DNA from: Desulfocapsa sp050291935
Lineage (GTDB): Bacteria; Desulfobacterota; Desulfobulbia; Desulfobulbales; Desulfocapsaceae
Direction of reading: 5' to 3'
Assembly: GCA_050291935.1 (NCBI GenBank)
Contig: JBNKKR010000012.1
Location: forward strand, 21,661 to 85,660
DNA length: 64,000 nt
The notes under the pieces were generated by a model. That model was not told the origin of the DNA. It saw nothing but the letters and a program-made list of their open reading frames with translations, and searched no databases. A program made the position numbers and the translations under genes. The number at the start of each line of letters is the position of its first letter. Within the stretch, counting starts at the first letter, position 1. Shown one piece after another: positions 36,034 through 45,071 of the stretch.

Positions 36034-38721
36034 TTAGTTCATTTCCATTGTTGCAAAACGGCTATGGAACCTATCTTTTATAGTATGAGCAAGCGCACTA
36101 TATGTGTGCTTCTGAAGAACTTTTTCATAAGCTTTTTGGGAAAGAGTCTTCATTTTTACTGGGTTATCTATGTAAAACTGGACTTTTTGAACCAAATCCG
36201 TTTCATCATCGAACAGTACAACCTCTTCATTTTCTGTAAAATAGTCCGTAATCGGCTCAATATCATGACAGTTGCGGCGAGTTAACATAAAATTATTACT
36301 TGCCATTATTTCAAGGGCCTTCATATGCATTGACACAAGGGGACTATTATTTAACGAAATACTCGTCGTATTTTGTATTTTGTTTATTTCTGCTCCATTT
36401 TTCGCGGGCCCTTGAGCACTATTTCCTAGCCCCTTATACAATTCCCAATTCTTCCCCCATACCCGAACATCAAATCCCGTCTCAAACAACAGTTTAATCA
36501 CAAGGTATTTCAACATAATTGTAACAGAGATCACAAATCTGGACTCAAAGGAAACAAGATAGTCAAAAAAGGACGAATTTTTATCGAAGCTCTGCTGATA
36601 AAAAAACGTTGTTAGAAAAATTTCACGCTTCTCCTGAAATAATAAGTCATTTAATTCCAAAATACCCATGCCTTCAATGAGGTTCGACAATTCCCTATAA
36701 CAAGCAACAACAACTGACTCTATTGATGGATCTTTTGCAATAACTTGCTGTTCTCGCTGATTAAAGGAAATTGTATCATCAGGCATAAAGTGTAACAGCA
36801 AAGATTGTTGCGGATGATACATATGACTTATATAGCCTACATCATAAAGTTTCTTCCCAATATCAAGTGGTTTATAGAGGGTTTCATTTACCGCAAAAGG
36901 AAGAAGCTCTATCTGTGTATGCTTAAATTTTTTTGTATTGCGAAGCGCTGTAGCCCATGCAGATGATATGGAACAAACCAATTCAAAGTCATCAGTTTTT
37001 AAACCGTTGTCTTCAAAAATATTATCCATGGGATCCATAACCCAACAGAAATAAGGTATAGACTCTGGTAAAAAATTATTTTCGGAACGTAAACGATTTA
37101 AGATAAAAATTATATCCGGTTTAAAATGATCAATCTCTTGCAGGACCTCCAAGGACGGTAAATCACTCATCCCATCTTTTTCAGTAACAAGTTTTGCCTC
37201 ACAGCCAATTTCCCGAAACCCTTCCACTATGTCTCGTGAACAGTATTGCAGAAAAGATGATTTTCTTGACGGAAAGCACATGATTTTTATTGCGGTATGC
37301 TTAGTAAACTTCTTAACCCACTCTTCCTTGGGTATCGCACTGTAATAGTTTTGCACTTTTTCATGTAAAAGTGCAATTTGTTGTACTTGCTGACCATTGG
37401 ATTGGATTAAATAATTTTCAATGGATTGAAACAAATTTCCGTGCCGACAATAGCTACTTACGAACACTTTATTCGGCCTTCTAAGCTGCAAATCATTTTC
37501 CAAATATCGTTCAAACAACTCTTTCGCATTTCTTCCTAAAAATAGTCGTAACCTCTTTGCTTTCAATGCATCCGAAATATCTTCAAAACACAAACAAGTT
37601 TTTAATAATAATGGGTACAATTCAATTAAATAAACAACCTGCGCAAAGCCTTCCCACCGAGTACTAATATTTGAGAGATCTAGAATAGATCGTAGTGCCT
37701 TTCCTTCGCCACATCCCAGGATTAAATAGGTTAGAAGATGCGAATTCACCTGCTTAAATTCTTTGATCGTCTCTTTACCACCACGATCATCCGTTGCAAT
37801 CGGTAACCATTTACCATCGTCTTGACCAATCCTAAGACCTATATTCCCGTTATTATCAAGAACAATATCCGGATTGCAATTCTTCAACTCAAGCAATGTA
37901 TCATTGTCGCAATAAAAGTGTGCTGTTGCACTTTCAAGTGCTGACAAATTCTTTTCGTACCTCTTTTTATGTTCTGCAGTTAGGATAAATGGGATAAACG
38001 TTTTATCCTCAGTAGTTGTCCTGGCAGTGCTGCACGACCTTGAGCTATTCGCAGCCGTTTCACCATTCCATATATCTACTTTGCTTGAATGATCTTTTTG
38101 CAAAATTGTAAGAAGTGCATTTTGACAAAGAGGAAGTTTTCTTGATGGATTTTCAGCAATTAAAAATTGCAAATTCAGGGAAAGACTTTTCTCAAAATTG
38201 TTTTTTATATTTCTCAGCCAGTTATCACCAACACTTAAATGAATTTGCGGATGCTTCCATAACTCATGAACATCTAAAAAACATAAGGCCGCCTCCAACC
38301 ATTGTGGCTCTGGCTCTATCATCCATATCTCAGGAATCGTTTCATTCGGATTTTGTGTTAACAATTCAACAAGTGTTAGTAAATATTCTCCGATTCCGAC
38401 GCTCAACAAAAAAACACTATCATATCCAAAAGATAGCACTTCAATAAATCTATTTTGCCTCTTTTGAATAGAATCAAAATCCGTCATTTGCGGAAACGAT
38501 AGAACATTTTTGTCATTTTCTATTACCATTCCATATCGAAAAGAATCGTCTCGCCACAGTGCTACTTTCCCGCTATCCCAACCATCCATTACAAGAGAAG
38601 CATCAGGAAACGATTTTTCTAACGCAGAAACATTTTTTTGATACATCGCCTCTAGTTTTTTTCCGGCATCGGAAGATTGGTCTATCATTTCGCGGTGAGT
38701 ATCCATTATGACTTTTTTCAT
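36034..38721 (-). CDS. Large CgeB-like glycosyltransferase with Maf-like N-terminal region
   Basis: An 895-residue protein. Residues about 1-200 contain a segment (VFLLSVGIGEYLLTLVELL, then IEPEPQWLEAALCFLDVHEL) that mirrors the N-terminal region of the adjacent Maf protein; a second similar stretch (LILGCGEGKALRSIL and VVYLIELYPLLLKTCLCFED) lies at about 335-395. From about residue 500 a CgeB/Glyco_trans_1_2-type transferase follows (PYFCWVMDPMDNIFEDNG; FDVRVWGKNWELYKGLGNS; SLNNSPLVSMHMKALEIMAS). It overlaps the E1-beta gene by 4 nt (ATGA). I infer a flagellin or surface-glycan glycosyltransferase. Confidence 0.75.
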   Translation of the reverse strand: MKKVIMDTHREMIDQSSDAGKKLEAMYQKNVSALEKSFPDASLVMDGWDSGKVALWRDDSFRYGMVIENDKNVLSFPQMTDFDSIQKRQNRFIEVLSFGYDSVFLLSVGIGEYLLTLVELLTQNPNETIPEIWMIEPEPQWLEAALCFLDVHELWKHPQIHLSVGDNWLRNIKNNFEKSLSLNLQFLIAENPSRKLPLCQNALLTILQKDHSSKVDIWNGETAANSSRSCSTARTTTEDKTFIPFILTAEHKKRYEKNLSALESATAHFYCDNDTLLELKNCNPDIVLDNNGNIGLRIGQDDGKWLPIATDDRGGKETIKEFKQVNSHLLTYLILGCGEGKALRSILDLSNISTRWEGFAQVVYLIELYPLLLKTCLCFEDISDALKAKRLRLFLGRNAKELFERYLENDLQLRRPNKVFVSSYCRHGNLFQSIENYLIQSNGQQVQQIALLHEKVQNYYSAIPKEEWVKKFTKHTAIKIMCFPSRKSSFLQYCSRDIVEGFREIGCEAKLVTEKDGMSDLPSLEVLQEIDHFKPDIIFILNRLRSENNFLPESIPYFCWVMDPMDNIFEDNGLKTDDFELVCSISSAWATALRNTKKFKHTQIELLPFAVNETLYKPLDIGKKLYDVGYISHMYHPQQSLLLHFMPDDTISFNQREQQVIAKDPSIESVVVACYRELSNLIEGMGILELNDLLFQEKREIFLTTFFYQQSFDKNSSFFDYLVSFESRFVISVTIMLKYLVIKLLFETGFDVRVWGKNWELYKGLGNSAQGPAKNGAEINKIQNTTSISLNNSPLVSMHMKALEIMASNNFMLTRRNCHDIEPITDYFTENEEVVLFDDETDLVQKVQFYIDNPVKMKTLSQKAYEKVLQKHTYSALAHTIKDRFHSRFATMEMN

Positions 38722-39764
38722 GTTTGTTCGTTCTGCTTCCTAAGTAGATTTTTACATATTTTCACAATATCTTTTGCATCTGGAAAATAGAATTCTTCCA
38801 ACTTGGATGAGGCTGGGACTGGAGCCTCCGATAAAGCAAGTCTTTTTATTGGGTCTTTTAAACTCTTCCAACAACATGTAGAGATAGATGCGCTGATTTC
38901 AGCACCAATTCCACCAAAACCATGGCCAGAGTCTGCTACCAATAAGCGACCAGTTTTTTCCACAGACATACGTATCGTGTCTTCATCCCAAGGCTTGATG
39001 GATCTAATATCTATAACTTCAATATCAAACCTGTTCTGCAACTCCTCTGCTGCCTTCATTGCCTCATGAACCATAGGCCCCAAGGCAGCAATCGTCATAT
39101 CATTCCCTTTCCTGCACAGTAGCGCCTTTCCAATGGGAACTTTATATAATTGCTTAGGAGTATATCCTCTATTGTCGTAAAGCCAACGGTGCTCTAACAC
39201 AACCACGGGATTGTTATCTTCCACAGCCGAAACGAGCAGTCCCTTTGCATCATATGCAGTTGACGGCATAATAACCTTCACCCCGGGGAGATAAGTGAGT
39301 AGACCATGTATTGCCTGGGAATGTTGCGCAGCCGACCCCCAGCCACGTCCAACCACGCATCGGATTGTCAGTGGAACAGCAAGTTTCCCATCAGACATAT
39401 AGGACCATTTTGCCGCATGATTTAATAACTGATCAAGAGCTAGAAGTAAGAAATCTGGCCGCATATGAACAAATATGGGCCGCATCCCGGAAATAGCTGC
39501 ACCAATGGCTACGCCGGTCATACCATTCTCCGCAAGGGGAAGATCAACAATACGATTTTTTCCACATTTTTCTGCAAGTCCCAGGGTGGTACCAAAAACA
39601 CCACTGGCATCATCAACTCCTTCTCCCATGATAAATGTGAGTGGATCTAAATCAAGAAGCAGCTCCAGCGCTTCTCGAATTGCTTCACGATAGCTACACT
39701 TGCGTTCACCATCATGGATGCTAAGATCTGTCGATTCCTGTATTGCTGGCAATGTCCATGGCAT
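38718..39764 (-). CDS. E1-beta-like thiamine-diphosphate enzyme subunit
   Basis: A 348-residue transketolase-like protein with the E1-beta layout: a pyrimidine-binding domain (FIMGEGVDDASGVFGTTLGL, then GMTGVAIGAAISGMRPIFVH) and the C-terminal transketolase domain (VEDNNPVVVLEHRWLYDNRG; ITIAALGPM-like MTIAALGPMVHEAMKAAEEL). ATG 39764 is preferred, as AGGAG overlapping the E1-alpha stop stands 10 nt upstream; an in-frame start at 39800 overlaps E1-alpha. No E2 or E3 gene is nearby, so oxidative decarboxylation to acyl-CoA is unlikely to be its job here. Confidence 0.85.
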   Translation of the reverse strand: MPWTLPAIQESTDLSIHDGERKCSYREAIREALELLLDLDPLTFIMGEGVDDASGVFGTTLGLAEKCGKNRIVDLPLAENGMTGVAIGAAISGMRPIFVHMRPDFLLLALDQLLNHAAKWSYMSDGKLAVPLTIRCVVGRGWGSAAQHSQAIHGLLTYLPGVKVIMPSTAYDAKGLLVSAVEDNNPVVVLEHRWLYDNRGYTPKQLYKVPIGKALLCRKGNDMTIAALGPMVHEAMKAAEELQNRFDIEVIDIRSIKPWDEDTIRMSVEKTGRLLVADSGHGFGGIGAEISASISTCCWKSLKDPIKRLALSEAPVPASSKLEEFYFPDAKDIVKICKNLLRKQNEQT

Positions 39765-39772
39765 AGGAAGTG

Positions 39773-40753
39773 TTACTCCTGAAAAACATTTCGAAAACAA
39801 TCATCAAGTGATGGAAAAGGATCCTCTTTTGCCCTCTCCATCGCCTCTTTGAACTCATCTACCAGTTTTTGTTGAAACACTTTGTCCTCTTCACTATTCC
39901 AAAATTCTGTGTTCCAAAGCCGGTGTTCAATTCTTGCAAGTGGACATTTTTTTATCCAGCCATCAAGTTCATCCTTTGGCCGATGCCCGGTTTCAGTATC
40001 ATCCACAGGACCGACATGGGCCTTCCAGCGATAGGTCTTTGCTTCAATAAACGTTGGTCCGCCTCCATTTCTTGCACGCTCAGCAGCTTTTCCAGCTTCT
40101 GCGTAGACAGCTTCCACATCATTTCCATCAACTTCTATGGCAACCATCCCATAGCAAGCAGCCTTTTCGGCAATGGATGTCCCCTTCGCTTGCCTGCTTG
40201 AAATCTTCGAGGCAGTTGCATACAAATTATTTTCACAGACAAAAAGTACTGGAATCTTTTTTAATGCAGCAAAATTTAAAGACTCATGAAATGTCCCTTC
40301 TTCAGACGCACCATCTCCAAAAAATGCCACCGCGATATTTCCATTTTTTTTAAATTGATGACTCCAGCCAGATCCCACAGCTATTGGAATATTACCGCCT
40401 ACAATTGCGGTGGTACCCAAAATCCCCAGTTCAACTGCAACTGGATGCATGGAACCACCTTTGCCCCCTGCACATCCTGTCTTTTTTCCATAGAACTCAG
40501 CAAGGAGCTGATAATACGGCATTCCCTTTGCAATACAATGTCCATGGTTACGATGGGTCGAGAACATGGTATCTGTGACGTTAAGTGTTTTGCAAACTCC
40601 TGCTGCTATGGCTTCCTGGCCAATACAGAGATGGACCGGGCTTCGCATCTCCTGTTCCGGATAATAGTGTATAACTTGCTCTTCAAAAATGCGGATGCGT
40701 CGCATCATTTGATAGAGATCAAGTAGAAGATGATGGTTACCGTTGTTTTCCAT
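39773..40753 (-). CDS. E1-alpha-like thiamine-diphosphate enzyme subunit
   Basis: A 326-residue protein with the thiamine-diphosphate motif from GDGASEEG (about residue 145) to the ENN about 27 residues on, plus the E1-alpha landmarks MRRIRIFEEQVIHYYPEQEM, STHRNHGHCIAKGMPYYQLL and GGKGGSMH. It pairs with the E1-beta gene 8 nt downstream. No Shine-Dalgarno was seen before ATG 40753. In this sugar island I infer activation of an alpha-keto acid and transfer of its carbon unit to a keto sugar. Confidence 0.85.
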   Translation of the reverse strand: MENNGNHHLLLDLYQMMRRIRIFEEQVIHYYPEQEMRSPVHLCIGQEAIAAGVCKTLNVTDTMFSTHRNHGHCIAKGMPYYQLLAEFYGKKTGCAGGKGGSMHPVAVELGILGTTAIVGGNIPIAVGSGWSHQFKKNGNIAVAFFGDGASEEGTFHESLNFAALKKIPVLFVCENNLYATASKISSRQAKGTSIAEKAACYGMVAIEVDGNDVEAVYAEAGKAAERARNGGGPTFIEAKTYRWKAHVGPVDDTETGHRPKDELDGWIKKCPLARIEHRLWNTEFWNSEEDKVFQQKLVDEFKEAMERAKEDPFPSLDDCFRNVFQE

Positions 40754-40813
40754 TTGAAATCACATAACTAGTTGTGTGGATGGATGAACTCATTTATCAT
40801 CATACCACAGTAG

Positions 40814-41881
40814 CTAAATAAAATTTTTATGGGCAGGTGGATTGTTTAATGCCCATAGATAGCGGTTGATCTTATCCATCCTGCAATTCACTCTGCACGA
40901 CTGAGGATCAAGATGCTTGTCCACCCACTCAAGGGAGCGTCTGCGTTTCTCACCAAACCAAATTGCCTCGATACTTTCTTCATATATATTTCCATAGTAA
41001 AAATGCTCATTTTTCATATGCATGGAGCAACCATGAATATTCCCATTGGCATCAAGATATGACCAAAAGGGCAATGCTAAACAGTTATCATAGGCGTGTT
41101 GTTGCATATCCCAATTGTCCATACTGGTTTTTCTGTGGATAACCGTGAATGTATCGGATGAAATTTCCATTACCTTTTCAAGGGTAGGAGACAGATCTGA
41201 ATATACAATTTCCTTATAGCGTGTTGTTTTGCTGTCAGGGTGCTGCGAATATGGTTTTATAACCAAATAATCAAGTCCAATATCTTTACAGCGCAGCGCA
41301 AGTTCCATAACCTCGTTACAATTTTCCGGAAGAAGTAACATTTGCAAGCCCAATGTACAGGTAACGTTTTTTGCTGTGCGTATCTGAACTGCACGCTCAA
41401 GGTTGTTGAAAACTGTTTCAAAATCATTTTCCGGACAACGATGCAGTCCTGCATAGGTCTTGGCCGTACCCGCATTACAACTTACTTTTATCCAACTGGT
41501 CACTGGCAACAGTTGCTCTATGATTTCTTCTGCTAAAAGAACACCATTTGTGGTAAACGCTATATCGAGATGTTCTTTTGCACAATGATTAGCTATCTCA
41601 CAGGTATCTTTATGCAATAATGGCTCTCCCTCTCCTGCAAACATCACCGACTTTAATCCGATCTTTGCCAGTTCGCTTAAACGAGTCTTTAGCTGTACAG
41701 TTTCAAGAAAGACAGGTTTATATTTCATAAAATCAAGTGCACAAAAAACACAGCGATGATTGCAGGCTCCAGATGGACTTATCTCCATATAGATGGGCGC
41801 AATTATTTCACCATTAAGCCACTTATTCACGCGCTGAACATGATAGTGGAGCTTATGATCGTCAATCCCATACTTATCCAC
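40814..41881 (-). CDS. Radical SAM protein with SPASM-like C-terminus
   Basis: A 355-residue protein with the radical SAM cluster motif CNHRCVFC (about residues 39-46), the GEGEPLLHKD SAM-contact region and a C-terminal Cys set (GCSMHM; CRVNCRMD) in the place of SPASM auxiliary-cluster ligands. The GTG start is supported by GAGGAGG 7 nt upstream and overlaps the SIS gene by 8 nt. The substrate is unknown; a sugar or nucleotide-sugar intermediate is inferred from the operon. Confidence 0.8.
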   Translation of the reverse strand: MDKYGIDDHKLHYHVQRVNKWLNGEIIAPIYMEISPSGACNHRCVFCALDFMKYKPVFLETVQLKTRLSELAKIGLKSVMFAGEGEPLLHKDTCEIANHCAKEHLDIAFTTNGVLLAEEIIEQLLPVTSWIKVSCNAGTAKTYAGLHRCPENDFETVFNNLERAVQIRTAKNVTCTLGLQMLLLPENCNEVMELALRCKDIGLDYLVIKPYSQHPDSKTTRYKEIVYSDLSPTLEKVMEISSDTFTVIHRKTSMDNWDMQQHAYDNCLALPFWSYLDANGNIHGCSMHMKNEHFYYGNIYEESIEAIWFGEKRRRSLEWVDKHLDPQSCRVNCRMDKINRYLWALNNPPAHKNFI

Positions 41882-42458
41882 GCGTTGCCTCCTCGAGCAT
41901 ATCCATCCAGTGGTGCAGAATCACCGCATGCCCGCTCTCGGCAAGTCCATAACTCTTCGCTTCTATATAAAAATTGAGATCCCCCATTGAGCGTATTGTA
42001 TTATTTTTTGACATTGCTGAAAGTGTCACCACTCTTATGTTTTTTTTCTGAGCAAGTTGTATCGCCTTTACGATATTTCCAGAATTACCAGAAGAACTTA
42101 TGGCAACCAGCATATCCCCTTTTTTTCCTTGCCAATTAAGGGGTTCAGCAAACACATCTTCAAAACTAATATCGTTTGATACCGCAGTTAACAAAGAAGC
42201 ATCGGTAAAAGTCATTGCCCTGATACCTGAATTTTTGATGATATCGGTTGCAAAATGACTGGCCATTGATGAGCTTGCTCCATTACCGATAAGAAATAAC
42301 TGACGTTTATGAGCCTTGAGCTTGTTACAGCGCGCAAGCCACTTAGTAAAACCTTCATCGGCAGTAAAAATAGAGCCTTTTTTGTCGCAGACATGCATAT
42401 TGAGCAATATCCCCTGTAGGGTCTGACAATTGCTTTTCCACTTTCTGCTTGTGGACAT
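41874..42458 (-). CDS. SIS-domain phosphosugar isomerase, GmhA-like
   Basis: A 194-residue SIS protein: LIGNGASSSMASHFATDIIK forms the phosphosugar loop, then LLTAVSNDISFEDVFAEPL, SSSGNSGNIVKAIQLAQ and a C-terminal EATRG. This is close to sedoheptulose-7-phosphate isomerase GmhA. GGGAG precedes the ATG. With the HldE-type protein two genes upstream it suggests a heptose branch. Confidence 0.85.
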   Translation of the reverse strand: MSTSRKWKSNCQTLQGILLNMHVCDKKGSIFTADEGFTKWLARCNKLKAHKRQLFLIGNGASSSMASHFATDIIKNSGIRAMTFTDASLLTAVSNDISFEDVFAEPLNWQGKKGDMLVAISSSGNSGNIVKAIQLAQKKNIRVVTLSAMSKNNTIRSMGDLNFYIEAKSYGLAESGHAVILHHWMDMLEEATRG

Positions 42459-42462
42459 GGCC

Positions 42463-43428
42463 TTACTCCCTGATATGTTGCAGACAACTCCAAATGCCCG
42501 GAATGGTATCTTTATGATCTCCCTGGACGTAGTAGCTGCCTTTTTCCTGTGGTTGGGTTCTTACAAGCATGGTCTTCCATGGCCTAAAATAATAGTCAGG
42601 ATTTGATTTGCTGGCCTCATCTCTATATGTTGCCGGGAGCTTACGTAAATCACAGACAAGGGTAGTAAAATCTGTTATGGTTTCACCGCGTTGGTGGGCA
42701 ACATTGCGAGCCATGGCAAGAGCTTTCAAAAATACTTCCGGAGCCATCACCGCACTGCCAAAGGTCATCACCACACCACCACTCAATTGGGTGAGTATTT
42801 GCGTAAAGATGAGAAAATCTGTATAGCTGGCTCCGCCGATTGCAGCACCATCACAGTTAGGATGTTCATGCACTATATCTGAGCCAATTCCCACATGAAC
42901 CGTTACTGGAATGTCGGCTCGATAGGCTGCGGCAAGAACACTCATCTCCTTGTATGCAAAATTATTCTCTTCTATATATTTGCCTATTTGTTCTCCAAAG
43001 CCAAATCCGCCCTCATGGGCTGCAATGGCAATTTCATTGAGAGCTCCTATTTCAGACCACAGCCCAAACCTTCCATCACGAATATATCGTTCGACACTTT
43101 CAGTGGTAGCAGCAATTTTAGCAAATTCAAAATCATGAATGGCAAAGGCACCATTCACCGCAAGGCAAAAAACCTGCTTTTTCTCTATCAAATCGATTAA
43201 ATATCGCTGTACACCGGAGCGTATAACATGGGCTCCAAGCAGCATTACCACGGAACTATTCCTTTTTTTAGCAGCACTCATTTTAGCAGCCACTATAGAG
43301 AGTGAATCATCTATAAGTTTCACCTGTTCAAGATCTTTAACAATGGAAAGATCAAGGTTATGGACCCTTTTTTTTAGGGGTAAAAGCTGCAAGTTACCCC
43401 TGTCAAATTGTTTGTATTTACTGGCCAT
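42463..43428 (-). CDS. Conserved protein of sugar/heptose loci, possibly deoxyhypusine-synthase-like fold
   Basis: A 321-residue soluble protein I cannot name with certainty. VVMLLGAHVIRSGVQRYLID, AVNGAFAIHDFEFAKIA, VHVGIGSDIVHEHPNCDGAA and GGVVMTFGSAVMAPEVFLKA suggest a Rossmann-like nucleotide-binding fold, with a loose resemblance to the deoxyhypusine synthase superfamily. It sits between the HldE-type and GmhA-like genes, so a role in heptose-type sugar metabolism is likely by context. Confidence 0.5.
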   Translation of the reverse strand: MASKYKQFDRGNLQLLPLKKRVHNLDLSIVKDLEQVKLIDDSLSIVAAKMSAAKKRNSSVVMLLGAHVIRSGVQRYLIDLIEKKQVFCLAVNGAFAIHDFEFAKIAATTESVERYIRDGRFGLWSEIGALNEIAIAAHEGGFGFGEQIGKYIEENNFAYKEMSVLAAAYRADIPVTVHVGIGSDIVHEHPNCDGAAIGGASYTDFLIFTQILTQLSGGVVMTFGSAVMAPEVFLKALAMARNVAHQRGETITDFTTLVCDLRKLPATYRDEASKSNPDYYFRPWKTMLVRTQPQEKGSYYVQGDHKDTIPGIWSCLQHIRE

Positions 43429-43441
43429 GGAATAGTATTCT

Positions 43442-44989
43442 TTATTTCATTAGGGCTGTTATATATTTCTCCGTGCCACTTCGACCGATTGCTTTTTTAT
43501 TACCAATGGTTTGAATGGCCATTGCCCCCACCACATTCCCTAAAAAAGAGATTATTTCCAGTGACGCATCCAGGGCAGCAGCAAGGGAAGTTATGGCAAA
43601 AAATGCATCCCCTGCCCCAACCCTATCAACAATCTTATCTGACAAGGATGGAACTTTTACATATTCATCCCTATTATTGATCGCCACACTCCCTTCCCGG
43701 CCCCTGGTAACCATTAGTGTTTTCCCTTGTAATTTTTGGAGTAAGCGATGCATATCCGGGCGTAACATTACATTCTTTTTATTACGAATTTCGAGGCTGA
43801 ATTCATGGAAAGCGATACATGCATAATCAAAATTCTCATATTTAGAAATGGTATGGAATCCTCTATTTCCGGCATTTGCCTGGGTATTTATAGCCGTAAA
43901 TCCAGAATGTTCTATAATTTGCTGGCGAAGAGCAGGACTAATCGCCCCATGACCAAAGTCTGATACTATTACCACGTCATATTGCGGAAACACTTGACGA
44001 AGATATGCACCCATTCGCTTATCTTCTTTCTCATCAAGATCAGAATCGTCCATTTCGTAAATTTCAAACAACTTACTAAAGGAATAGGAATCAATAAGTC
44101 GTCTTTTGAGTGTAGTTGGAGCCCCTTCATGGACAAAAAATGTAGGAGTTACATTACTATTCAGCTTGGAACGGATAAATGTTTCTCTATCGTTATAACT
44201 TCCAAGAACTGTGACCAAATCAACGGTTTTTGCGAATTCAGAAAGATGGTTTGCCACTGCAAAAACCCCTCCTGCAAACAACTCGTGGGACTGGTACTGA
44301 ACAACCATTGTAGGGTCTTTGGAAGACTTACCGATGGCATTGCAATATTGATACTCATCCAGAATGGCATCACCAATCACAAGGACACGCATATTGGCTA
44401 TCTTATCCAATACATTTTGTATCTCTTTGAGTTGATAACGGGTTCGTAACAATTTGAGATATTGCTCTACATCATCTGGAAATTGATTTAAATAGCGATT
44501 TATTAAATTAGATGAACTAAAGACAATATCTTCGGTATAGGCAAACGTAGCACCTATTTCTTGCACCGTTTTATATTCAGCCCCCATCTTGCCAGTACGA
44601 TCCGAGTCTATTTCTTTAAATTCCTGACCTTTCACATAATAGTCAGGTCGTATAATCCGTAATGTTTCCACTGCAGTGGGCCATTCATTGATGGCTACAA
44701 AATCAACTGAAGCAAGAGATGCCACAGCTTCAGCTCGGAGTTGTTCTGGAAAGGCCGGACGCCCCAGCCCTTTATCTACATATTGGTCAGGAGTAATGGT
44801 AACAACTAGAACCTCTCCATACTTTTTTGCCTTTTCAAAATATTTAATATGACCAATATGGAGCAGATCAAACACCCCATGACAATGGACTATTTTCTTT
44901 CCTTCCAATTGAAGCGCACGTGTGAGTTTTCCCAGTTCACGAACACTTTTTATCTTTTCTGTGGCATGAACATCATCGGATAGCTTCAT
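43442..44989 (-). CDS. Bifunctional sugar nucleotidyltransferase-PfkB kinase with reversed HldE domain order
   Basis: A 515-residue protein. The N-terminal third is a cytidylyltransferase-like domain (HGVFDLLHIGHIKYFEKAKK, then DYYVKGQEF) as in HldE/RfaE domain II. The C-terminal two thirds is a PfkB/ribokinase-type kinase (VLVIGDAILDEYQYCNAIG; VTRGREGSVAI; DRVGAGDAFFA near residue 455). In HldE the kinase comes first; here the order is reversed. Function inferred: phosphorylation and nucleotide activation of a heptose or related sugar. AAGGAAAA precedes the ATG. An 82-nt gap separates it from the upstream radical SAM gene. Confidence 0.85.
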   Translation of the reverse strand: MKLSDDVHATEKIKSVRELGKLTRALQLEGKKIVHCHGVFDLLHIGHIKYFEKAKKYGEVLVVTITPDQYVDKGLGRPAFPEQLRAEAVASLASVDFVAINEWPTAVETLRIIRPDYYVKGQEFKEIDSDRTGKMGAEYKTVQEIGATFAYTEDIVFSSSNLINRYLNQFPDDVEQYLKLLRTRYQLKEIQNVLDKIANMRVLVIGDAILDEYQYCNAIGKSSKDPTMVVQYQSHELFAGGVFAVANHLSEFAKTVDLVTVLGSYNDRETFIRSKLNSNVTPTFFVHEGAPTTLKRRLIDSYSFSKLFEIYEMDDSDLDEKEDKRMGAYLRQVFPQYDVVIVSDFGHGAISPALRQQIIEHSGFTAINTQANAGNRGFHTISKYENFDYACIAFHEFSLEIRNKKNVMLRPDMHRLLQKLQGKTLMVTRGREGSVAINNRDEYVKVPSLSDKIVDRVGAGDAFFAITSLAAALDASLEIISFLGNVVGAMAIQTIGNKKAIGRSGTEKYITALMK

Positions 44990-45071
44990 AGCATTTTCCT
45001 TTTGATAAACCCTTTATCTAGCGCTCACCAGCACCACTAATCAATTAGAATCACAAAAGAACTAGTACTTT

